A model generated the notes under the pieces. The model ran no database searches, was not told the origin of the DNA, and saw only the letters and a program-made list of their open reading frames with translations. A stretch of 64,000 nt of DNA from an uncultured Flavobacteriaceae bacterium (GTDB lineage Bacteria > Bacteroidota > Bacteroidia > Flavobacteriales > Flavobacteriaceae). The translations under genes were made by a program, and so were the position numbers. Location: positions 186,001 to 250,000 of the forward strand of contig CALTAJ010000002.1 in the NCBI GenBank assembly GCA_943842245.1. Reading direction: 5' to 3'. Of the stretch, positions 21,506 through 33,639 are shown piece by piece. Position 1 is the stretch's first letter. Every line of letters begins with the position of its first letter.

Positions 21506-24307
21506 TTGCAAGTTTTTAAAAATTCTATGAAAAATATTTTGGATTGCGATCCAAAGACACATATTATAATAAAGGGTGCGCATCTGCATAATCTCAAATA
21601 CATTGATTTAGCAATACCTAGGAATAAGCTGACTGTAATTACAGGGCTCTCTGGTTCTGGTAAATCTTCGTTAGCTTTTGACACTCTGTATGCCGAAGGT
21701 CAGAGACGTTATGTTGAAAGCCTTTCTTCATACGCAAGACAATTCATGGGGCGCTTAAACAAGCCAAAAGTTGACTTTATAAAAGGACTTTCACCTGCAA
21801 TCGCTGTTGAGCAAAAAATTAATACCTCAAATCCACGTTCAACTGTTGGAACTAAAACAGAAATTTATGATTATCTAAAACTTCTTTTTGCAAGAATAGG
21901 AAAAACATACTCACCAGTTTCGGGAAATGAAGTTAAAAAAGACAGTGTTAAAGACGTTTTAGAATACATCAAAAAATTCGATGCTGGGGAGAGATTTCTT
22001 CTTCTATCACCAATAGAGGCAGACCCCAAAGGCAGTTTAGAAGATAAACTTAAGATTTTTATTCAGCAGGGTTTTGCTAGGATTTATTATAACGAAAAAA
22101 CATTAAATATTGATAGTTTAGATATAATTCCAAAAAAAGGATTTGAATTAGTAATTGACCGTACAGTGGTTAGTCATGAAGAGGATTATTACAATCGTCT
22201 GGCTGATGCAATTGAAATGGCATTTTATGAAGGCAAAGGAGTATGTGCTTTACTTAACTTGAAAAATGAAACTAAAAAAATATTTTCCAATAAATTTGAG
22301 TTAGACGGGATAGCTTTTCCTCAACCGAATATTAATTTATTTAGTTTTAATAATCCTTTGGGTGCCTGTCCTAAATGCGAGGGCTTTGGAGACGTGATTG
22401 GGATTGACCCCGAATTGGTTATTCCTGACACAAGTAAGTCTATATTTGATCATGCAATTGTACCCTGGCGAAGTACGACTATGATCAAATACTATAATAA
22501 ATTAATTAACAGTGCATATCTATTTGATTTCCCAATACATAAACCATATTTTGAGCTTACAAAAGATAATCAAGACTTGCTTTGGAAAGGGAATTCTCAT
22601 TTTACTGGGATTAATGACTTTTTTAAACGAATAGAGAAAAAAAATTATAAAATCCAAAATCGTGTGCTTATATCTCGATATAGGGGTAAAACATCATGCA
22701 CAAGCTGTAAAGGATCTCGTCTTAAGGAATCTACTAGATTCGTTAAAATTCATGGAAAAAGTTTAGGAGATTTACTTCAAGTATCTATTGATTCTTTGCA
22801 TCAATTTTTTAGTACAATAAAGCTCAATGATAATGATAAAGAAATTGCCAAACGATTGCTTATAGAAATAAATAATCGTTTAAAATTTGTTCGAGAAGTT
22901 GGCCTAGGATACCTTACTTTAAATAGAAGATCTAATTCACTTTCAGGGGGTGAATCACAAAGAATTCAACTTGCTACATCTCTTGGAAGTAGCTTAGTTG
23001 GATCGATGTACATTCTTGATGAACCCTCTATTGGTTTGCATTCACGAGACAATAAAAAGCTTATTGATATTTTAAAGAATCTTAGAGATCTAGGCAATAC
23101 AGTTATAGTGATAGAGCATGACGAAGAGATAATGAATGCTGCAGACACTGTTTTTGATATAGGCCCTGAGGCAGGGACTTTAGGAGGAGAAATTATTGCT
23201 CAAGGAAGTTTAAAACAAATTTTAAAAAGTAAAGGGTTAACTGCAGAATACCTGAATGGAATTCGTAAGATTAAAATACCCAACAAAAGAAGGACCTCCA
23301 AAAAAAAGATTGAAATAATTGGTGCTCGTGAACAAAATTTAAAAAATATTAATATTGAAATTCCACTTGGTGTTCTCACTGTAGTAAGTGGTGTGTCAGG
23401 AAGTGGAAAAACAAGCTTGGTAAAAAAAATTATCAACCCTGCACTTTTACGTTATTTTGATATTTACAGTGAAAAACCTGGGGCTTATTCAGAATTGAAA
23501 GGAGATCTTGATACACTTCGGAGTGTAGAATTTGTTGACCAAAATCCAATAGGAAGATCTTCACGATCTAATCCTGTAACTTACATCAAAGCCTATGATG
23601 AAATTAGAGCACTATTCGCATCACTTAATATCTCAAAAAATCGAAATTATCAACCTAAACACTTTTCCTTTAATGTAGATGGAGGCCGTTGTGACCAGTG
23701 TAAAGGTGAAGGAGTAATTACTATTGAGATGCAGTTTATGGCAGATGTTGTTTTAGAGTGTGAAAAATGTAATGGAAAACGCTTCAAGAAGGAAATTCTA
23801 GAGGTGAAATTTCAAAATACAAATATCGATCAATTATTAAAAATGACTGTGGATGATGCCATTGGATTTTTTAAATCTTTTGATCAAAAGCGAATTACTC
23901 AAAAACTAAAATCTCTTCAGGATGTTGGCTTGGGATATGTAACACTTGGTCAATCTTCTGCAACTTTGTCGGGTGGTGAAGCTCAACGCATAAAGCTTGC
24001 TTCATTTATTAGTCAAGGAGCATCAAAAGAAAATGTACTTTTTATTTTTGATGAACCAACTACAGGACTTCATTTTCATGATATTCAAAAGCTTATAAGC
24101 TCATTTGAAGCTTTAATAGATCAAGGGCATAGTATAGTAGTTGTAGAACACAACCTTGATTTAATCAAATGTGCTGATCACCTAATTGACCTTGGTCCAG
24201 AAGCAGGAGATAAAGGTGGATATCTTGTAGGCCAGGGTACACCTGAGGATATAATTAAATTATCAAAATCTTATACGGGCAAGTACCTAGCTGAAAAATT
24301 AAAATAA
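21506..24307 (+). CDS. uvrA: Excinuclease ABC subunit A
   Basis: Two ABC domains, [34 protein letters not shown], zinc-finger CxxC pairs. Confidence 0.96.
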   Translation: MQVFKNSMKNILDCDPKTHIIIKGAHLHNLKYIDLAIPRNKLTVITGLSGSGKSSLAFDTLYAEGQRRYVESLSSYARQFMGRLNKPKVDFIKGLSPAIAVEQKINTSNPRSTVGTKTEIYDYLKLLFARIGKTYSPVSGNEVKKDSVKDVLEYIKKFDAGERFLLLSPIEADPKGSLEDKLKIFIQQGFARIYYNEKTLNIDSLDIIPKKGFELVIDRTVVSHEEDYYNRLADAIEMAFYEGKGVCALLNLKNETKKIFSNKFELDGIAFPQPNINLFSFNNPLGACPKCEGFGDVIGIDPELVIPDTSKSIFDHAIVPWRSTTMIKYYNKLINSAYLFDFPIHKPYFELTKDNQDLLWKGNSHFTGINDFFKRIEKKNYKIQNRVLISRYRGKTSCTSCKGSRLKESTRFVKIHGKSLGDLLQVSIDSLHQFFSTIKLNDNDKEIAKRLLIEINNRLKFVREVGLGYLTLNRRSNSLSGGESQRIQLATSLGSSLVGSMYILDEPSIGLHSRDNKKLIDILKNLRDLGNTVIVIEHDEEIMNAADTVFDIGPEAGTLGGEIIAQGSLKQILKSKGLTAEYLNGIRKIKIPNKRRTSKKKIEIIGAREQNLKNINIEIPLGVLTVVSGVSGSGKTSLVKKIINPALLRYFDIYSEKPGAYSELKGDLDTLRSVEFVDQNPIGRSSRSNPVTYIKAYDEIRALFASLNISKNRNYQPKHFSFNVDGGRCDQCKGEGVITIEMQFMADVVLECEKCNGKRFKKEILEVKFQNTNIDQLLKMTVDDAIGFFKSFDQKRITQKLKSLQDVGLGYVTLGQSSATLSGGEAQRIKLASFISQGASKENVLFIFDEPTTGLHFHDIQKLISSFEALIDQGHSIVVVEHNLDLIKCADHLIDLGPEAGDKGGYLVGQGTPEDIIKLSKSYTGKYLAEKLK

Positions 24308-25762
24308 ACGTTTAATAAATTTTTCAAAGAGCGTTTCTATTTCCTTTGACAAACTAAATCTAAATAAAGGAATACAAAATAATCCAATAATTAAAAGGCT
24401 TCGTAATAGAATAGATAGCCAAGGATTAAATATACTTGGCAAGGAATATATTAGTATGTAGATTAAAGAAATAATTAACAAAACACTTAGTGTTTTAGAA
24501 GAATAAGGGTGGATTTTAAACAAGTAGTTTACGAGTAAAATTTTACATGAATTAATAAATATAATTACTATTAAGGTCGCAAAAGCAGCTCCTAATATTC
24601 CATCTTCTTTAATAAAAATATAATTTAAAAAAACCGCTAAAATTGCCGAAGAAATTGAAAACCAAAAGACGTAAGAATAATGTTTTGAATTGGAAATAAT
24701 ATTATTCAAACATCCCATTGACATACTAAATAATTTACCTAAAGAAACAATTACTACAACTCCAATTGCAGATTCATAACCCTGTTGATTAATGATATTA
24801 TAAAAATCCTCTAAGTTGAGATTAATTATTAAAAACAATAAACCACTAACAATCATCAAATTGATACTACTCTTTTTTAAGAGACTTTCTAAGCGAACTT
24901 TATTTTTTGAATTTAATGCCTCTGCTACTAAAGGACTGGTGATTTGAAACATTGCACGTCCTGGAGCTTCAATGACTGCTGCAATATAAATAGCAACAGC
25001 GTAAAAAGCAACATTGGCATCTGAAGTTAATGAATAAATCATTGACTTGTCAATATCTAGAATAAAACTTGCTGCAGTTCCGGAGAGAAAAATTAGACCA
25101 CTATAACGTAACAGAGGCATCATAGATTTAGGAAGCTTAAAGTGAAAATTAGGAGTATAAACAAAGAAACTATATCCCATTATTATAAGAAGTCTCAAAT
25201 AATATCCACCAATTAGAAAATTGATGAATTGGTCTAAATCTAAAATCTTAAAGGCATAACTAACTAGTAAAATAAAGGTGAGAATCCGCGGATAAACTTC
25301 TTTTAGAAAATTTCCAAAAATTGATTTTAAATTCACACGTAACCAGCTAAAAAAGATTTCAAAATAAGCAGTAGAAATTGCTATAGTTATTATTAAAAAA
25401 GGGAAGCGTTCCACTCCTTTATTATCATTGGATAAAAATCTGAGAATTTCCAAGTTATAATTTAAATATAATGGTACTAATATGATTAAAATTATTAATG
25501 GAAACAGTATGACAAACCAAAACAAACGATCACGTTCTTCTTTACTTTTAGCATCACTAAAAAATTTAATTAATGTATGTTGAACTCCAAAAGACAAAAA
25601 GGGTTGAATTAAATTAGAATTGGCCAAAAGAGCAACTATCAAACCCTGAAATTCTCTACCAGGAAAAGTGGGGTATAAAAAGAGCATATTAACTGCCCCA
25701 ATCAAAAAGGCTAAGCCAATGCTTATTAAATTATAAATGGACTGTTTAGCTACAATTCCCAT
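24299..25762 (-). CDS. Polysaccharide flippase (MATE/Wzx-like)
   Basis: 487 aa, many TM segments, oligosaccharide flippase-like N-terminus. Confidence 0.8.
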   Translation of the reverse strand: MGIVAKQSIYNLISIGLAFLIGAVNMLFLYPTFPGREFQGLIVALLANSNLIQPFLSFGVQHTLIKFFSDAKSKEERDRLFWFVILFPLIILIILVPLYLNYNLEILRFLSNDNKGVERFPFLIITIAISTAYFEIFFSWLRVNLKSIFGNFLKEVYPRILTFILLVSYAFKILDLDQFINFLIGGYYLRLLIIMGYSFFVYTPNFHFKLPKSMMPLLRYSGLIFLSGTAASFILDIDKSMIYSLTSDANVAFYAVAIYIAAVIEAPGRAMFQITSPLVAEALNSKNKVRLESLLKKSSINLMIVSGLLFLIINLNLEDFYNIINQQGYESAIGVVVIVSLGKLFSMSMGCLNNIISNSKHYSYVFWFSISSAILAVFLNYIFIKEDGILGAAFATLIVIIFINSCKILLVNYLFKIHPYSSKTLSVLLIISLIYILIYSLPSIFNPWLSILLRSLLIIGLFCIPLFRFSLSKEIETLFEKFIKRLF

Positions 25763-28218
25763 CCAGCTTTACTTGTTTTCTTAAAATACTGAAAATATCC
25801 TAAAGTTATAATTACTATTAAAAAGATTACAAAACTAATCCATCTAAGAAGTGTGCCTTTAACAATAACTTCGGGTTCAAATCTAAATTCTATCTGAGAT
25901 GAATTTGATGGAATATGCAAGCCTCTTAAAACATAGTTCACATTAATAATAGGTGCTTCAACCCCGTCAATTGTTGCTTTCCATCCGTTTGGGTAATACA
26001 TTTCAGAAAAAACAGCAAATTGAGGTTTGTCATTTTTTATTGTATAACTTAAAAAATTTGGTTTAGATTCAGCTAGCTTTATTTTAATTAATGAATCTTT
26101 AATATATTTATTTTCAATGTTTGAAATAACATCCTTTTTCAAGATCAAAGCGGTATCTGAGAAGTTAGTATTATTTAGCTCTTCAATTAAATTATCGGCA
26201 CTATTTACTTCTTTTAAATTTGAAACTAACCATACAGACCCTAATGCATTGGGGTTGAGTAAAGGTTTTAAATTTCCATTTTCTTTATCAGGAAAAAGAA
26301 TATATTTTACATTTAGAAAATTTAAAATTCCTGCATTTTGTTTAGTATTATAAACTTCAAAAAGTTCTTCAAATCTTCTAGGTTTTGCACCGTGATACCC
26401 ACCAATTGCATTATGAAAGTAGGCAGTACGTCCACCAGTAAGTCCTAATTGAGGTTCAAAAACACGAAAACGACTATTATCTTTTTGTATTGCCAGATCA
26501 GCAGCTGTTACATTAAAAGGTTTAGATGCCAAACGATTTGAAACAAAGGCCCCTCGATCAACATACCGATTTGCTATACTTAATAAGTCTAATGATAAAA
26601 TGAAAATCACAAACCCAAGAGCTAATCCTCTTTTAATCCTATTAAACTCATATAAATTAATTATGATAATCAATACAACGCAAAAAAGAATTCCCCTTAA
26701 AATATCTGCTTGAAAAACAGATACTCTAGCTTCTTTTATTTGAGAAAATAAATCAGAACCGTAAATTTCTCTAAGATAAGAGTCATTCAATCCTGAGAAA
26801 GAAAGCATACCTTTGGATAAAAATATAATAACTAATAGAATTATCGGGATAACTGCAATTTTTATAAATCGTTTAAAATCAAACTTTTTTTCTTTGTAAA
26901 ATAGATTATAAAGCCCAATGGAGGCAGAAATTGGGAGACAAAACTCTAATACTACCTGAATCGAAGAAACCGCTCGAAATTTATTATAAAAAGGGAAATA
27001 ATCTATTAGGGGATCTGTTATAAAAGGCATATTCTTTCCCCAAGAAAGTAAAAGTGAAAATAATGTACCTAAAAGCAAAGAGTTTCTTAATGGTCCTTTT
27101 GTAAAAAAGAATCCGAATAATGAAAAAAAGAACACAGTAATTCCTATATAAGCAGGGGCTTCAAGTATCGGTTGATCTCCCCAATAAGTTGGAACATTTT
27201 TAGAAAATTGTGAAGCTTGATCTACCCCAACTCCATTTTTAATCAAAAAATCATATATCCCATAGTCAGATCCTAAATCCTCACTTGATCCACCTCCTTG
27301 AATTCTAGGTGCAATTAGATTCAAACTTTCAAAAATTCCATAACTGTACTCCGTGATGTATTCATAATCGAGTCCAGAAGACTGTTCTTTTAGACTCCCG
27401 TTTGCACTTAATTTTAATTCACTTGCACCACGGGTGCTGAATTGAGCATATTCAGCAGTAGCTAATAGCGGAGTAGCATTAAAACCTAAAGCAATGATTC
27501 CAGCGGCAGTTAAACCTATAAAAGACTTCAAAAAACTTCTTATATTTTTATTTCTTACAGCATGGTATCCATAAATTAAAACAAAAACTCCCATCAACAT
27601 TAATAAATAATAAGACATTTGATAGTGATTCGCCCTAATTTGCATACCAATAGCTAAACAGCTTAATAAAATTCCCCAAAGCCATCGTTTTTTAAATAAA
27701 AGTAGCATTCCAGCTATGACAAATGGGAAAAAACTCACAGCAAGTGCTTTTGTGTTATGCCCTACTTGTAAAATAATTAGTAAGTATGTTGAAAAGCCAA
27801 AGGAAATAGCTCCAAAAAGTGCAATTGGCCATGGCATTTTAATGATTATTAATAGTAAGTAAGCTCCTAAAAGATATAAAAACAAGATATGTGCAGGTCG
27901 AGGTATAATACGAAAAAAGGAGTAAATAGGACTTAAAATATCTACTGGATATTTAGCTCCCAATTGGTAAGTTGGCATTCCACCAAAAGCATTATCGATC
28001 CAATAAGTTTCACTTTCCGTATTTACTCGAAAGTCTTTTAATTGCCTTGACATACCATCATACTGACGAATATCTGATTGCAATAGTATTTTACCCGAAA
28101 GTAAAGGGTAATAAAATAAAAGAGATAATAAAACAAAACCAAATGTGATAATCACATGGGTAATTAATGCTGAAGAAAGCGAGATATTAATCCACTTCTT
28201 CATAATCAATATATTCAC
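25750..28218 (-). CDS. YfhO-family membrane protein
   Basis: 822 aa multi-TM glycosyltransferase-like protein; GGMPTYQLGAKYP, conserved YfhO C-terminal YYPNGWKATIDGVEAPI. Confidence 0.85.
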   Translation of the reverse strand: MNILIMKKWINISLSSALITHVIITFGFVLLSLLFYYPLLSGKILLQSDIRQYDGMSRQLKDFRVNTESETYWIDNAFGGMPTYQLGAKYPVDILSPIYSFFRIIPRPAHILFLYLLGAYLLLIIIKMPWPIALFGAISFGFSTYLLIILQVGHNTKALAVSFFPFVIAGMLLLFKKRWLWGILLSCLAIGMQIRANHYQMSYYLLMLMGVFVLIYGYHAVRNKNIRSFLKSFIGLTAAGIIALGFNATPLLATAEYAQFSTRGASELKLSANGSLKEQSSGLDYEYITEYSYGIFESLNLIAPRIQGGGSSEDLGSDYGIYDFLIKNGVGVDQASQFSKNVPTYWGDQPILEAPAYIGITVFFFSLFGFFFTKGPLRNSLLLGTLFSLLLSWGKNMPFITDPLIDYFPFYNKFRAVSSIQVVLEFCLPISASIGLYNLFYKEKKFDFKRFIKIAVIPIILLVIIFLSKGMLSFSGLNDSYLREIYGSDLFSQIKEARVSVFQADILRGILFCVVLIIIINLYEFNRIKRGLALGFVIFILSLDLLSIANRYVDRGAFVSNRLASKPFNVTAADLAIQKDNSRFRVFEPQLGLTGGRTAYFHNAIGGYHGAKPRRFEELFEVYNTKQNAGILNFLNVKYILFPDKENGNLKPLLNPNALGSVWLVSNLKEVNSADNLIEELNNTNFSDTALILKKDVISNIENKYIKDSLIKIKLAESKPNFLSYTIKNDKPQFAVFSEMYYPNGWKATIDGVEAPIINVNYVLRGLHIPSNSSQIEFRFEPEVIVKGTLLRWISFVIFLIVIITLGYFQYFKKTSKAGWEL

Positions 28219-28390
28219 CTAGAGAATCAGAGCCTGTCTTTTTCTTCGTTCGTGGTTTTTGATCATTCTTGGGAGGTACTTGGTTGGTTTTTTTAAGTAA
28301 GCTTGAAATCAATAGCTTAAATAAGAATGGTGAAATTAATCTTAGTACATAAATCCCTCCTAAAAAAAATAATAAAAACTTGAAAAACAC
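28187..28390 (-). CDS. DUF4834-like small membrane protein
   Basis: 67 aa upstream of and overlapping the YfhO gene. Confidence 0.6.
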   Translation of the reverse strand: MFFKFLLFFLGGIYVLRLISPFLFKLLISSLLKKTNQVPPKNDQKPRTKKKTGSDSLGEYIDYEEVD

Positions 28391-28510
28391 CCTTAAAAGA
28401 TTTGTTTAATATTCAAAAGTAAGTATTTAGTGTTGAATCTGCGACAATTTATGATGCATTAACAAGTATTCATAACAAAAAATCCTAGATTCTTATTATA
28501 TATTTGTAAT

Positions 28511-29557
28511 ATGATTTCTTTAAGGCTCGCATTAGCTTTTGCTTTTTTTTCGATTACTATTCAAGCTCAGTATACTGATCAAATTAACTCCAATCGCCCA
28601 GGAGCCTCAATTGGTGCTTTTTCAGTTGGTAAAAATGTAATTCAATCTGAGATTGGATTATCATTTCATCAATATTCACATAGCGGGTACAACAATTCAT
28701 CCTTCAAAGGAGGTCTCGGATTTATTGCTTTACGCTGGGGGTTTTTGTTTGAGACCTTAGAGTTAACATTAGAGAGCAAATATTTAAAAGGAAGTTTAAA
28801 TTCTAAAATATTATCTGTTCCAATTAGTTCATCAAGAAACGGCTTTTTACAAAATTTTATTGGTTTCAAATACTTGTTTTACGACCCATTTAAAAAAGAA
28901 AGAGAAGAAAATGTATATAGTTGGAAAGCAAATAATGGTTTCAAATTTCGTGAACTAATTCCGGCAATTTCTATTACATTGGGAACTAATATAAATTTTG
29001 AAAAAAACAACCCATTTCCATTTAATAACGTGTTTGGAAACATCTATCGCCCTATTTTCTTTCAAAATTTAGGTATATCTGTGGATGAAGAACCCTTTTT
29101 TCACTTAAGAGGAACTCTAGCTACCCAATCGCATTTTTTAAGTTCTTGGGTTTTTGTTACAAACTTTTCATATGATCGCTATTTATCTATAGATCCTCAA
29201 ATGAGTTACATTCTCACCTTGACCCATACACTTAATCCTTTGTGGTCAGTTTATATTGAAAGTCAAGGAAATAGAAGTGAACTTTATAGAGACTCTTTGT
29301 TTCGTCTTGGTTTTGCCTATTTATATTCTGATAATATTCAGGTTGAAGCCACAATGGGTGGATCAACAAAAAGTAGTCCAAGTAGAATATTAGCAAATGT
29401 TGGAGTATCTTACAGACTTGATTTTCACAAAGATTTCATTTCAGCGGGGGAAATTCAATCAAAGGCTCTAAAAAAAGAAGAACGCAGTTTAAATAAAACA
29501 CTAAAGAAAAATACCAAAAAAGAACGTAAACGTAACCGTAAAGCCAAAAGTAATTAA
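28511..29557 (+). CDS. Outer-membrane beta-barrel protein (phenol/transport-like)
   Basis: Signal peptide ending IQAQ; beta-rich, DQINSNRPGASIGAFSVGKNVIQSEIG. Confidence 0.75.
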   Translation: MISLRLALAFAFFSITIQAQYTDQINSNRPGASIGAFSVGKNVIQSEIGLSFHQYSHSGYNNSSFKGGLGFIALRWGFLFETLELTLESKYLKGSLNSKILSVPISSSRNGFLQNFIGFKYLFYDPFKKEREENVYSWKANNGFKFRELIPAISITLGTNINFEKNNPFPFNNVFGNIYRPIFFQNLGISVDEEPFFHLRGTLATQSHFLSSWVFVTNFSYDRYLSIDPQMSYILTLTHTLNPLWSVYIESQGNRSELYRDSLFRLGFAYLYSDNIQVEATMGGSTKSSPSRILANVGVSYRLDFHKDFISAGEIQSKALKKEERSLNKTLKKNTKKERKRNRKAKSN

Positions 29558-29562
29558 GGGAT

Positions 29563-30696
29563 ATGATAAAAGATATCGTCATTAAAGAAGCAAAGACTAA
29601 AGCTGAATATCTCGCTTTTGTAAAGTTTCCTTATAGTTTGTACAAGGAAAACCCAAATTGGGTTCCTCCGTTAATTAACGACGAAATTGAAACTATCGAC
29701 CCTGACTTAAACCCTGTTTATCAAAATGCAAATGCAAGTTTTTTTCTAGCTTATCAAGATGAAAAAATTGTTGGTAGAATAGCTGCAATTGTTAATTGGA
29801 TTGAAGTTAAAGAAATTAAAAAAAGTAAAGTTCGCTTTGGATGGTTTGATGTTATTGACAATATTAATGTAACTAAGTCATTAATTGATTGCGTAATTAA
29901 ATTTGGAAAAGATCACAATCTTGAAAGTGTTGAAGGTCCTTTAGGTTTTTCAAACTTGGACAAAGCTGGTCTTCTAATTAAAGGGTATGAAGAACAAAAT
30001 ACTATGATTACCCTCTACAATCACCCCTACTACTCTGAACACTTGAAAAAACTTGGCTTCAATGAAGCTGCAAAATGGGTGGAATATGAAATTAAAATTG
30101 ATGATTTTGAATCTTCTCCTGAAAAAGTAAAGCGTTTTTCTAAACTTATAATGGAAAGATATAATCTTACTTTATTGAATTTTAAAAATCGTAAAGCTAT
30201 TATACCATATGTTGATCAAATGTTTGAATTACTTGATAAAACATATAATAACCTTCAATCCTATGTTCCAATTCAGGACTACCAAATAGAAAACTACAAA
30301 AAACGTTTTTTAAAATTTATAAATCCTGATTTCATCAAATGTATTATTGATCAACAAGGTAAACTCATCTGTTTTTCTATCACTATGCCTTCTTTCACTG
30401 AAGCACTCAAAAAGGTAAATGGTCAGTTAACTTTGTTTAACTCAATCCATATTTTAAAAGCTATGTATTTCAATAAGCGCGCTTCTTTTTATTTAATTGG
30501 AGTTCGTCCTGATTACCAAAATAAGGGAATTACAGCGATCATTTTTAATGAAATGCAAAAACTCTTCAATAAGCAGAACATTAATATTGTAGAAACCAAT
30601 CCAGAATTAGAAGAAAATACAGCCATTCAAAAATTGTGGAAAAATTATGAACACAGACTCCACAAACGCAGAGCCACATTCAGTAAAAAAATTTAA
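29563..30696 (+). CDS. GNAT-like N-acetyltransferase family protein
   Basis: 377 aa; PYSLYKENPNWVPPLINDE, C-terminal LIGVRPDYQNKGITAIIF. Confidence 0.75.
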   Translation: MIKDIVIKEAKTKAEYLAFVKFPYSLYKENPNWVPPLINDEIETIDPDLNPVYQNANASFFLAYQDEKIVGRIAAIVNWIEVKEIKKSKVRFGWFDVIDNINVTKSLIDCVIKFGKDHNLESVEGPLGFSNLDKAGLLIKGYEEQNTMITLYNHPYYSEHLKKLGFNEAAKWVEYEIKIDDFESSPEKVKRFSKLIMERYNLTLLNFKNRKAIIPYVDQMFELLDKTYNNLQSYVPIQDYQIENYKKRFLKFINPDFIKCIIDQQGKLICFSITMPSFTEALKKVNGQLTLFNSIHILKAMYFNKRASFYLIGVRPDYQNKGITAIIFNEMQKLFNKQNINIVETNPELEENTAIQKLWKNYEHRLHKRRATFSKKI

Positions 30697-30697
30697 A

Positions 30698-32098
30698 ATG
30701 TTAAGTGAAGGAACTATTATCGCTTTAGCTACCCCTGCTGGAAGTGGAGCGATTGGTATTATTCGTCTTTCAGGCCCTGATGCATTCGAGAAAACATCAT
30801 TTTTTTTTCGCTCTAAATCTAAACAATCTTGGAATAAAATACCCTCTAATACGATTGTTCTTGGAAATTTTAGTTTAGACCAAGAGATCATTGATGAGGT
30901 GTTATTAACTAAATTCAAAGGACCTCATTCTTATACTGGAGAAAATGTAGTGGAGATTTCCTGCCATGGCTCTTCTTACATACAACAAAAAATAATAACA
31001 TGCTATTTAGATGTTGGAATAAATCCTGCCCAAGCAGGAGAGTTCACATTGAGAGCTTACCTTAATCGAAAAATGGATTTAAGTCAAGCGGAAGCTGTAG
31101 CGGACATAATAGCAGCTGAAAGTGCATCAGCTCATCAAATTGCAATGCAACAAATGCGAGGTGGGTTTTCGAAAAAAATGGAAAACTTACGCCAAGAACT
31201 AATCCAGTTCAAGGCTCTTATCGAACTTGAACTTGATTTTAGTGAAGAGGAAGTAGAATTTGCTAATATCAGTCAATTGAAATCATTACTCAATCTCCTT
31301 CACAAAAATATTAGTGGTCTCAAAAATTCTTTTTCGTATGGAAATGTTATAAAAAAAGGGGTCCCAGTGGCAATAGCTGGAAAACCAAATGTGGGAAAGT
31401 CGTCTTTATTAAATGCATTATTAAATGAAGAAAAGGCAATAGTCTCTGATGTTCCAGGAACAACTCGAGACAGCATTGAAGATACATTGGTTTTGAGCGG
31501 TATACTCTTTAGATTCATAGATACAGCTGGACTTAGAGAAACAAAAGACATAGTTGAATCTATTGGTATTAAAAAGACTAGAGAAAAAGTAAGTCAAGCG
31601 TCTATTCTCATTTATCTTTATCAACGAGACAGTGATCCAAAAGAAACTGCAAAAGAAATTCAAAAATTAAGTCATGAAAATCTAAATCTTTTAGTGGTTG
31701 AAAATAAAATTGATGAGCATAATAACAACTTTGATATTTCTTTAGCATCAAATATTGAATCAAGGCTTAAACAGAAAATAGATATTATAAAATTCGGAAT
31801 CTCATCAAGGGATTCAAAAAGTTTAATTCCACTTCAAAAAATACTGGTAGATCAAGTGAAAAATATGAAAGGTGATTCAAGTATAGTAATAAATAATAGT
31901 CGCCATTATATGGCTCTTAATTCTGCTTTAGAGTCAATTTTATTAATTCAAAAGGGATTAGACAACAATTTACCTGGAGATCTATTAAGTATAGAACTTA
32001 AAGATGCTATTAATCATATTGGATCTATAACTGGAAATATTGATAATGACCAAGACGTTTTAGGTGCAATATTTAGTCAATTTTGTATCGGTAAATAA
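30698..32098 (+). CDS. mnmE: tRNA uridine-5-carboxymethylaminomethyl(34) synthesis GTPase MnmE
   Basis: GTIIALATPAGSGAIGIIRLSG, GKPNVGKSSLLNALL, C-terminal FCIGK*; start adjusted to ATG 30698. Confidence 0.95.
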   Translation: MLSEGTIIALATPAGSGAIGIIRLSGPDAFEKTSFFFRSKSKQSWNKIPSNTIVLGNFSLDQEIIDEVLLTKFKGPHSYTGENVVEISCHGSSYIQQKIITCYLDVGINPAQAGEFTLRAYLNRKMDLSQAEAVADIIAAESASAHQIAMQQMRGGFSKKMENLRQELIQFKALIELELDFSEEEVEFANISQLKSLLNLLHKNISGLKNSFSYGNVIKKGVPVAIAGKPNVGKSSLLNALLNEEKAIVSDVPGTTRDSIEDTLVLSGILFRFIDTAGLRETKDIVESIGIKKTREKVSQASILIYLYQRDSDPKETAKEIQKLSHENLNLLVVENKIDEHNNNFDISLASNIESRLKQKIDIIKFGISSRDSKSLIPLQKILVDQVKNMKGDSSIVINNSRHYMALNSALESILLIQKGLDNNLPGDLLSIELKDAINHIGSITGNIDNDQDVLGAIFSQFCIGK

Positions 32099-32103
32099 AT
32101 AAT

Positions 32104-32209
32104 GGTAAAAGAATATTTAGACGTACAGAAGTAGAAAGATTCCTTGACAAGAACACTTATAAGTCAAAGGATAATATGATTCAACTGGCTGAAGATAATC
32201 ACCGTTAGA
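32104..32209 (+). pseudogene. Remnant of HTH_17/excisionase-type DNA-binding protein (C-terminal piece)
   Basis: In-frame GKRIFRRTEVERFLDKNTYKSKDNMIQLAEDNHR* resembles the wing end of HTH_17 proteins; no start codon. Confidence 0.4.
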
Positions 32210-32365
32210 ACGCGTTTAAATACGTTTTAAAGGGGTTTTAGATTATTCTAACTGTATCCTCTGGTTTAGTTTCAATTCAATAGATTTTGATACTGTTGGA
32301 ATTTAAGAATCCAAAAACAAACATTATAATTAGAAGCCCTTAGAAGATGTTTTTTAACTTTTTCT

Positions 32366-33270
32366 TCAAGAATTAAGATATTGCGTTGGAGTACACGATT
32401 TTATTAACTTGAAAACCCTATTAAAATTTTCTTGTGAACTAAATCCAGACTTTTCTGCAAGTCCTTCCATAGAATAGTTTTGCAGGTAACCTTCACCGAT
32501 TAATGTAGTTGCAAACTCAATTCTATATGAATTAATAAATTGAGGAACACTCATCCCAGAATGTGTTTTTTATACTATTACGAACCAATTCATTTCGTAT
32601 ACCAGTTTCAGCAGAAATTGAAGCTGATGTGTAATCAGGATTAAGATATTTATTGTCTTCTGAAAATAAAGATTTAATATGACGGTATATTTTTAATAAG
32701 CCTTCATCTTTATCATCAGAATTATCTAATACGCGAAATTTTTCTGATCATTTCAGGGCGAACTGACTTAAAATCAGGATGGTTAAAATTGCCTAAAACC
32801 TTAATGCTAACTATAGCAAATAGGCCATTTATATGTTTAATAAAAATACACCTAAAACAAAGAGAGTAGAAATGCTCGTGGTGGTGATTAGCACATAATA
32901 GTATTTCATGAAGCTCAGATACATGCATGTTTTTGTTTTTATCAGTTAAAATTTCACTCTTTAATATTTGAAAAAATTTATTAAAAATTATCCCTAGTAA
33001 AAAAAAGAGTATTCAAGACACAAAACTCATAAACACAGTCCTCCTTACCCACAAAATCATATAGTATTAAACCCCAGTATATTTTCAGAGGCAATCTGAT
33101 TATCTATAAACGTGAAGTAATCTAATTCCTCGATTTGAATTAAGGGAATCAACGAATAGTAAAAGTAAGGACTAGGTATAAAGTAAATAAAGGTGAGTCT
33201 TGCCTCTCTTTTTTTCTAGGATAGATTTTATGAAATAAAAAGAAAAAAATAAAAGCAAATGCTCCTTCCT
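32366..33270 (-). pseudogene. Decayed AraC-family (membrane-anchored type) transcriptional regulator
   Basis: GMSVPQFINSYRIEFATTLI...MEGLAEKSGFSSQENFNRVFK (AraC HTH) preceded in another frame by FRVLDNSDDKDEGLLKIYRHIKSLFSEDNKYLNPDYTSASISAETGIRNELVRNSIK; multiple frameshifts/stops. Confidence 0.7.
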
Positions 33271-33639
33271 GAGGCAACAAGTACAATCGGTATTTTAATG
33301 TTAAATATGAAGTACATAGACATATTTATCATTGTTATTAGCTGAAACGAAAAATGAAAAATAAGATGCTCTAAGATGATAGTCATTTTCAGTGGCCGAC
33401 ATTCTGTAAAGCCTTGTTACATGACTATTAAAGTTGTAAAAAATAAGAGGTAAACAGGGTAAATTTCCATTTATTAAATGCAGTATAATATTAATATATT
33501 ACTGATGATAAGGTTAAGCATTTACTATTTAAGGTGTAAATATAGAAATTTGTGGGTTAAAACAATTAAACCATAAAAATTATATAAATAAATTATTGAA
33601 GATCTCGTAAGTTTTTTTAAAAGTCGTCAATTATACTCC

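Noticed and set aside
25860-25890. GGGTTCAAATC resembling a tRNA T-loop
   Set aside because: Lies inside the intact YfhO coding sequence and no matching cloverleaf arms were seen
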